Shown: positions 60,678-64,000 of the stretch, piece by piece
How positions within the stretch are numbered: the stretch's first letter is position 1
Layout of the letters: every line of letters begins with the position of its first letter
Assembly (NCBI RefSeq): GCF_000158095.2
Contig: NZ_CM011002.1
Span: 1,999,228 to 2,063,227, forward strand
Origin: Roseibium alexandrii DFL-11
GTDB lineage: Bacteria; Pseudomonadota; Alphaproteobacteria; Rhizobiales; Stappiaceae
Direction: 5' to 3'
DNA length: 64,000 bases
Made by a program: the position numbers and the translations under genes
Notes under the pieces: model-generated
The model's database searches: none
Seen by the model: the letters and a program-made list of their open reading frames with translations, nothing else
Told to the model about the DNA's origin: nothing

Positions 60678-61841
60678 TCATAGCGGCGAAGTGTGAGCAC
60701 CAGCTGTCCGGAGACGGTCGACCGCCATGACCAGGTCGGCCTGACGTCGGCACCCGCATTTGGATAAAGCCGCCTTGATCTGATTTCGGACAGTGTGGAT
60801 GCTCACTTCGCGGCTTTCTGCGATTTCTGCAGCTGTCATCCCTTCGGCCAGATAAAGCGCCGTGTCTGCTTCCATCTCACTCAATCCGAGTGCGTTCTGG
60901 ATCATCTTGTTGACGTCCACGCGGCAGGTCTCTTGTCTGAGAGCAATTAGAAGTGCCGGGCCTTGCTGGTTGAAAACTTTGCCAAACGGAGCCCAATCCA
61001 GTTTGCTGAGGTCCACACCAGCGCTCTGGCATATCCAACGGTTTCCCTGCTCCGTCTCGAACGCCAGGCTGCGCACGGCAGAACCACAGCGCGCTGTTTG
61101 CGATCCTGTTTGCAGGGCAATTGCGTGGTGCACCTCTTCGCATGCAAACCGCAATTTGCCAGACAAGCCGGTTTTCATTACCTCACCCAATTGGAGCAAG
61201 CGTTCGGCTTCAGCGCTGGCATAATGGATCCGGCAGTTCGGATCTATGAGAACGAGTGCAGTTTGCGATCCGAGATTGTGCTGTCTCAAGGCCCAGTTTT
61301 CAAAGGACAATCCGGAGATCATCCTGTTAACTTCCAGAGACTGGCGCATGACCGGTGCAATGTTGGCGCACAAGGTCAACCAGGTGTCCTCATAACGGTC
61401 CTGATCCTTGGCGCGCATGTTGCCGCCAAAAACAAACGCCCGTCCTTTCTCGCGGAAGAGAAGAGTACCGCCACCGCAGTAAATATCCTCCATCGGACGC
61501 AGAAGGTCTGAATAAAACGCTGTCCGGATCATGTCGTTCGGATTGCAGAGATGAGCGGCTGGAACCACATCTCCGACGCGCATGTCATCAAAACGGACGG
61601 CGTATGGATTTTGAAGCTGATAGTGCTCTTGATAGAGCTTCAAGATGTCCGGATCATAGCCGGAGGCCACGGCCAAGGGAGCTGAATTGGTGTGCGTATC
61701 ATAGCCGATAATCTGAGTGCACACCTGTGGTCCCACTGCCCTGCCCAAGGCATCAGCAACATCTTGCCAACGCCTTGGCTCCATCGCTGCCGCGATGACC
61801 AGATTGGACAAGTTTGCGAACTGCTCAACCGTGACAGACAC
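60678..61841 (-). CDS. LuxR-family helix-turn-helix regulator with sensor-like N-terminus
   Basis: Encodes 387 aa from GTG 61841 (GAGGGG upstream). The C-terminal 65 aa form a LuxR HTH (LGLSEMEADTALYLAEGMTA, AEIAESREVSIHTVRNQIKA, ALSKCGCRRQADLV). The N-terminal 300 aa match no AHL-binding or receiver domain that I recognise, but residues about 180-300 look like a PAS-like region with ALVLIDPNCRIHYASAEAER. This group of large LuxR-type regulators is common in alphaproteobacteria; signals are unknown. Confidence 0.82.
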   Translation of the reverse strand: MSVTVEQFANLSNLVIAAAMEPRRWQDVADALGRAVGPQVCTQIIGYDTHTNSAPLAVASGYDPDILKLYQEHYQLQNPYAVRFDDMRVGDVVPAAHLCNPNDMIRTAFYSDLLRPMEDIYCGGGTLLFREKGRAFVFGGNMRAKDQDRYEDTWLTLCANIAPVMRQSLEVNRMISGLSFENWALRQHNLGSQTALVLIDPNCRIHYASAEAERLLQLGEVMKTGLSGKLRFACEEVHHAIALQTGSQTARCGSAVRSLAFETEQGNRWICQSAGVDLSKLDWAPFGKVFNQQGPALLIALRQETCRVDVNKMIQNALGLSEMEADTALYLAEGMTAAEIAESREVSIHTVRNQIKAALSKCGCRRQADLVMAVDRLRTAGAHTSPL

Positions 61842-61929
61842 CTGCCGTTCATCCCCTCATCACACACGTGACTGCCGCGATATTATCAATGACAATTATC
61901 CTATTGCATAGCCCATTTGGGTCATGCCG

Positions 61930-62117
61930 TCACATCTACAGTTGTATAAATTGAAGATGATCTCGTTGATCATGTAGCTGTTGAAGGGGCATTTCCCGAG
62001 GTTTCGTGGTCCCGGATTTCACTCGTGCTCCCACAGGCACGAAATCTGAAAAGTACGGATCACTTACTTGTAAATCATATTGAGAAGTTGGCGGCCTTTT
62101 TGGCCGCCATTTTTTTT
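61930..62117 (+). ncRNA. Candidate small RNA with orphan intrinsic terminator
   Basis: The stretch lies between a leftward gene starting at 61841 and a leftward gene ending at 62146, so no annotated gene would use a plus-strand terminator. The end is well defined; the 5' end is a guess. Internal pairs such as CACTCGTGC/GGCACGA could fold. No known RNA family was recognised. Confidence 0.4.
62090..62117 (+). terminator. Strong orphan terminator
   Basis: 7-bp perfect stem GGCGGCC/GGCCGCC with TTTTT loop, followed by ATTTTTTTT. On the minus strand the stem is followed by AACTTCTC and is not a good terminator, so it is directional to the right. Confidence 0.85.
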
Positions 62118-62145
62118 CGGAAACGAACAATAAGAGCGCCTAAGT

Positions 62146-62970
62146 TTATGGGGCTAAAATCATACCCTGGCGGGCGACAAGCGTGCCTGGGTGGACTGCT
62201 TTTGCCGCAAGGCCGATTTCATCAAGAGCTTCGTCGGAGCGAGTCGGATCATGATGGAAGAGAACCGGTGTTTTGACGTTCGCAGTCTTTGCCAGTTCCA
62301 CAGCCTTCTGCCAGGTCGAATGGCCCCATCCCTTGAACTTCTCATATTCGGCGTCGGTGTACATGGCATCATAGATCATGATATCTGCGCCTTCGACGAA
62401 GGCAGGCAGAGCGGCATCAACATCCGGATCGCCATGCTCATGGTCCGTGATGATGCATATGGACTTGCCTTTGAAATCAAATCGATAGCCGCAGGCTCCA
62501 CCAGGATGATTCAACCGGATCGTCCGGATCACAAGCTCATCGCGGCGCGGCAGCACATCTCCTGCCCGGAACGTCTTGAACTCCACTGCTTTCAAGGTCT
62601 TGGCAGCCACCGGGAAAATCGGCGGCGACATGATGCGGCTGACGATATCCATCAGGCATGTGTCGTCCTGAAAGTGACCGGCCCAAGCAGTGACAGAAAA
62701 ATTCGGATCATAGGCGGGCTTGAAGAATGGCAATCCGCAGATGTGATCCAAATGCGTGTGCGTAAACAGAAGATCGAAGGATCTGGTGCCAGCAGAGCAC
62801 AGGTCCATTCCAAGGTTTCGGGCGCCGGAGCCGCAATCGATCAGAACCAGCGCATCTCCTGCCCGCAATTCAAAGCAGGAAGTTTCACCGCCATACCGCA
62901 GAGTCTTCTGGCCGGGTGTCGGTGTGGACCCGCGGACTCCCCAACAACGAAGCGAAAAATTCTCTGCCAA
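62146..62970 (-). CDS. MBL-fold metallohydrolase
   Basis: Encodes 274 aa from TTG 62970 with GGGAG upstream; no ATG or GTG fits the conserved start NFSLRCWGVRGSTPTPG. The metal site is THTHLDHICGLPF (about residues 70-82), followed by LNHPGGACGYRF (His), ITDHEH with Asp, and FHHDPTRSD near the end. WGVRGS-TPTPG start is typical for a phosphodiesterase-like MBL group (cNMP or RNA related). It lies 11 bases downstream of a cNMP-binding protein, so cyclic nucleotide turnover is plausible. Confidence 0.84.
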   Translation of the reverse strand: MAENFSLRCWGVRGSTPTPGQKTLRYGGETSCFELRAGDALVLIDCGSGARNLGMDLCSAGTRSFDLLFTHTHLDHICGLPFFKPAYDPNFSVTAWAGHFQDDTCLMDIVSRIMSPPIFPVAAKTLKAVEFKTFRAGDVLPRRDELVIRTIRLNHPGGACGYRFDFKGKSICIITDHEHGDPDVDAALPAFVEGADIMIYDAMYTDAEYEKFKGWGHSTWQKAVELAKTANVKTPVLFHHDPTRSDEALDEIGLAAKAVHPGTLVARQGMILAP

Positions 62971-62981
62971 CCTGCTACTCC

Positions 62982-63452
62982 CTACCCGCCACTGTTTCCT
63001 TGGCGGGCTTCAGCCAGATCCCGGGTCGTCCGTTCCAGACGCATCGCCAGGGTCCGCATCACCTCAAGAGAAATATCCGGAAACTCATTTAAAAGCTTTA
63101 AGAAATCGTCTTTGGATACCATCAGGACGTCCATGCTGCTGGCGGCAACCAGGGTTGCCGTCCGCGGAACGTCGCAGAGAATGGCGATCTCGCCGACGAT
63201 CGAGTTCTCCGACACCTGGGCCACTTTTTTCTCCCCCGCAGGTGTGTTGACGAGAACGTCCGCGTCTCCGGACAAGATAATAAAGGCGCTGTCGCCCTCT
63301 TCACCTTGTGTGCAGAGGCGCTCACCGGTTTGAAACTCGGTCCGGTCGCTGATGAAAGCCAGCAAACGCAGTTTCGTGTCATCAATGCCGTGAAACAAAG
63401 GCACCTTACGCAGTGCTTCGACTTCGGTTTCCAGCGTCACATTTGTCTCCAT
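62982..63452 (-). CDS. Cyclic-nucleotide-binding domain protein
   Basis: Encodes 156 aa containing only a cNMP-binding domain (residues about 18-135): GERLCTQGEEGDSAFIILSG, AQVSENSIVGEIAILCDVPR then TATLVAA, with the phosphate-binding GEIAxxxxxPRTAT motif (Arg and Thr present). No DNA-binding helix follows; the C-terminal tail is RLERTTRDLAEARQ. It can bind cAMP or cGMP and control a partner. It is upstream of the MBL gene and next to an ABC ATPase gene. Confidence 0.86.
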   Translation of the reverse strand: METNVTLETEVEALRKVPLFHGIDDTKLRLLAFISDRTEFQTGERLCTQGEEGDSAFIILSGDADVLVNTPAGEKKVAQVSENSIVGEIAILCDVPRTATLVAASSMDVLMVSKDDFLKLLNEFPDISLEVMRTLAMRLERTTRDLAEARQGNSGG

Positions 63453-63533
63453 GAGCCGGTTGATCGGCTCTTTTCGTGTTATTCCCCTTGGTACCGGCCT
63501 GTTCAGCCGAATGACTGCCTGTTCGGCTTATTA

Positions 63534-64000
63534 TTATGTTTCACTCTCCGACAGCCGCCCCTGTTCCAGGGTGTAGCGATGCTCGAATTCAGCGGCGATA
63601 TCTGCATTGGAAGTCCCGAACAGAAGCGTCCTTCCGGACAATATGCTCCTGAGGTTTTCGCGCAAGGCCTTGTCTTCTTCCGTCATGCCGGTCGCAACAT
63701 CATCGAGGATGGTTGTCGGCGCGTTTTTCAGAAGGCCGCGAACAAGCGCGATCCGCCGGCGCTGGCCCGCGGACAGCCGCGACCCTGAAACGCCGACATG
63801 GAACCCAAAGCCTGCAAAAATGATCGGTTGGCGCAGACCCGTCTCTTCCACGATTGACCGGATAACGGCGTCGATGCGCCTGCGGGCGTCGCGCCGGTCG
63901 ACACGTGGACGACCGAAGAGAAGATTGTCTTCAATCGTCAGCGGCGGCAGATAGACCTCCGGATCGAAGGCCAGGAACTCATCGTTGTCCTTGACGACGG
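63534..64000 (-). CDS. ABC transporter ATPase (partial, runs past window end)
   Basis: The 3' part (at least 155 codons) of an ABC ATPase is present; the frame is open to the window edge. The visible part starts after the Walker A region with EVYLPPLTIEDNLLFGRP, then the signature VSGSRLSAGQRRRIALVRGL and Walker B TTILDDVATGMT, in which the catalytic Glu is Asp. LLFGRP and LSAGQ resemble ABC exporters with fused membrane domains. The next gene is a cNMP-binding protein; both may be one operon with the MBL gene. Confidence 0.8.
   Translation of the reverse strand, partial: VVKDNDEFLAFDPEVYLPPLTIEDNLLFGRPRVDRRDARRRIDAVIRSIVEETGLRQPIIFAGFGFHVGVSGSRLSAGQRRRIALVRGLLKNAPTTILDDVATGMTEEDKALRENLRSILSGRTLLFGTSNADIAAEFEHRYTLEQGRLSESET

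Larger units (their letters stand above)
61842..62145. other. Gap holding a candidate small RNA and plus-strand terminator
   Basis: No protein gene with family similarity is seen. A strong plus-strand terminator at 62090-62117 has no upstream plus-strand gene in this gap, so a short transcript starting after about 61860 is likely. Confidence 0.55.

Overview
The window is bacterial chromosomal DNA of moderately high G+C with short intergenic gaps and operons joined by ATGA-type stop/start overlaps. The gene families present (paired TRAP transporters, a MatR-MatAB malonate module, a pim-type dicarboxylate beta-oxidation operon, a flagellar FliK, a SoxR without SoxS, DUF6455, DUF930 and DUF2147 proteins) fit an alphaproteobacterium of the Hyphomicrobiales. 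A marine Stappiaceae such as Labrenzia/Roseibium is my best guess, but this is inference because no rRNA is present. No CRISPR array, insertion sequence or prophage was seen.

Layout. 1-2300: a YghU-like glutathione transferase with a strong terminator and a GlxA-type AraC regulator. 2286-8780: a malonate module, with GntR regulator MatR divergent from a TRAP transporter, malonyl-CoA decarboxylase and malonyl-CoA synthetase; a TTGTATACAA operator lies between them. 8831-27463: a catabolic island with an IclR regulator, a second TRAP transporter, a six-gene operon with the same set of activities as the R. palustris pim genes for dicarboxylic acid beta-oxidation, a LivFGMHK-type ABC importer and a nitronate-monooxygenase-like enzyme. 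Three promoters of this island share a palindrome of the form ATTCCA-N5-TGGAAT, which suggests one regulon.

27649-35035: the most unusual region, resembling the GAK system known from comparative genomics. Seven tightly coupled genes encode a Nudix hydrolase, a PhoU-like/aminoglycoside-phosphotransferase-like fusion, an ATP-grasp enzyme, an HPr-kinase-related protein, a histidine phosphatase, a metallophosphoesterase and an amphi-Trp protein. Divergent from them is a Nudix protein with a dead histidine-phosphatase domain. I know of no experimental function for such a cluster; phosphorylation and dephosphorylation of a small molecule or a small carrier protein is the simplest reading.

35036-37885: a patch of lower G+C with PadR, a DUF1700/HAAS membrane protein and a serine hydrolase, ending at a tRNA-Ser(GCU). 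38258-46082: two orphan solute-binding proteins, small conserved proteins (DUF930, Sel1-like, DUF2147, MazG-like, GNAT) and a polar amino acid ABC importer lacking its ATPase. 46570-53456: gatB, an AdaA-like DNA repair regulator, an EamA transporter broken by a frameshift, and the flagellar genes fliK and a FlhB-C-terminus-like gene. 53599-58180: an exported agmatinase-like protein, DUF3299, small proteins, YjhX, and SoxR with a SoxR-box promoter driving a VOC protein. 58299-64000: an SDR dehydrogenase, a membrane class III cyclase, a LuxR-type regulator, then an MBL-fold hydrolase, a cNMP-binding protein and the end of an ABC ATPase gene that runs out of the window. A family of palindromic repeats (arms GTCCCGG/CCGGGAC or GCCCCGG/CCGGGGC) sits downstream of genes at five places.
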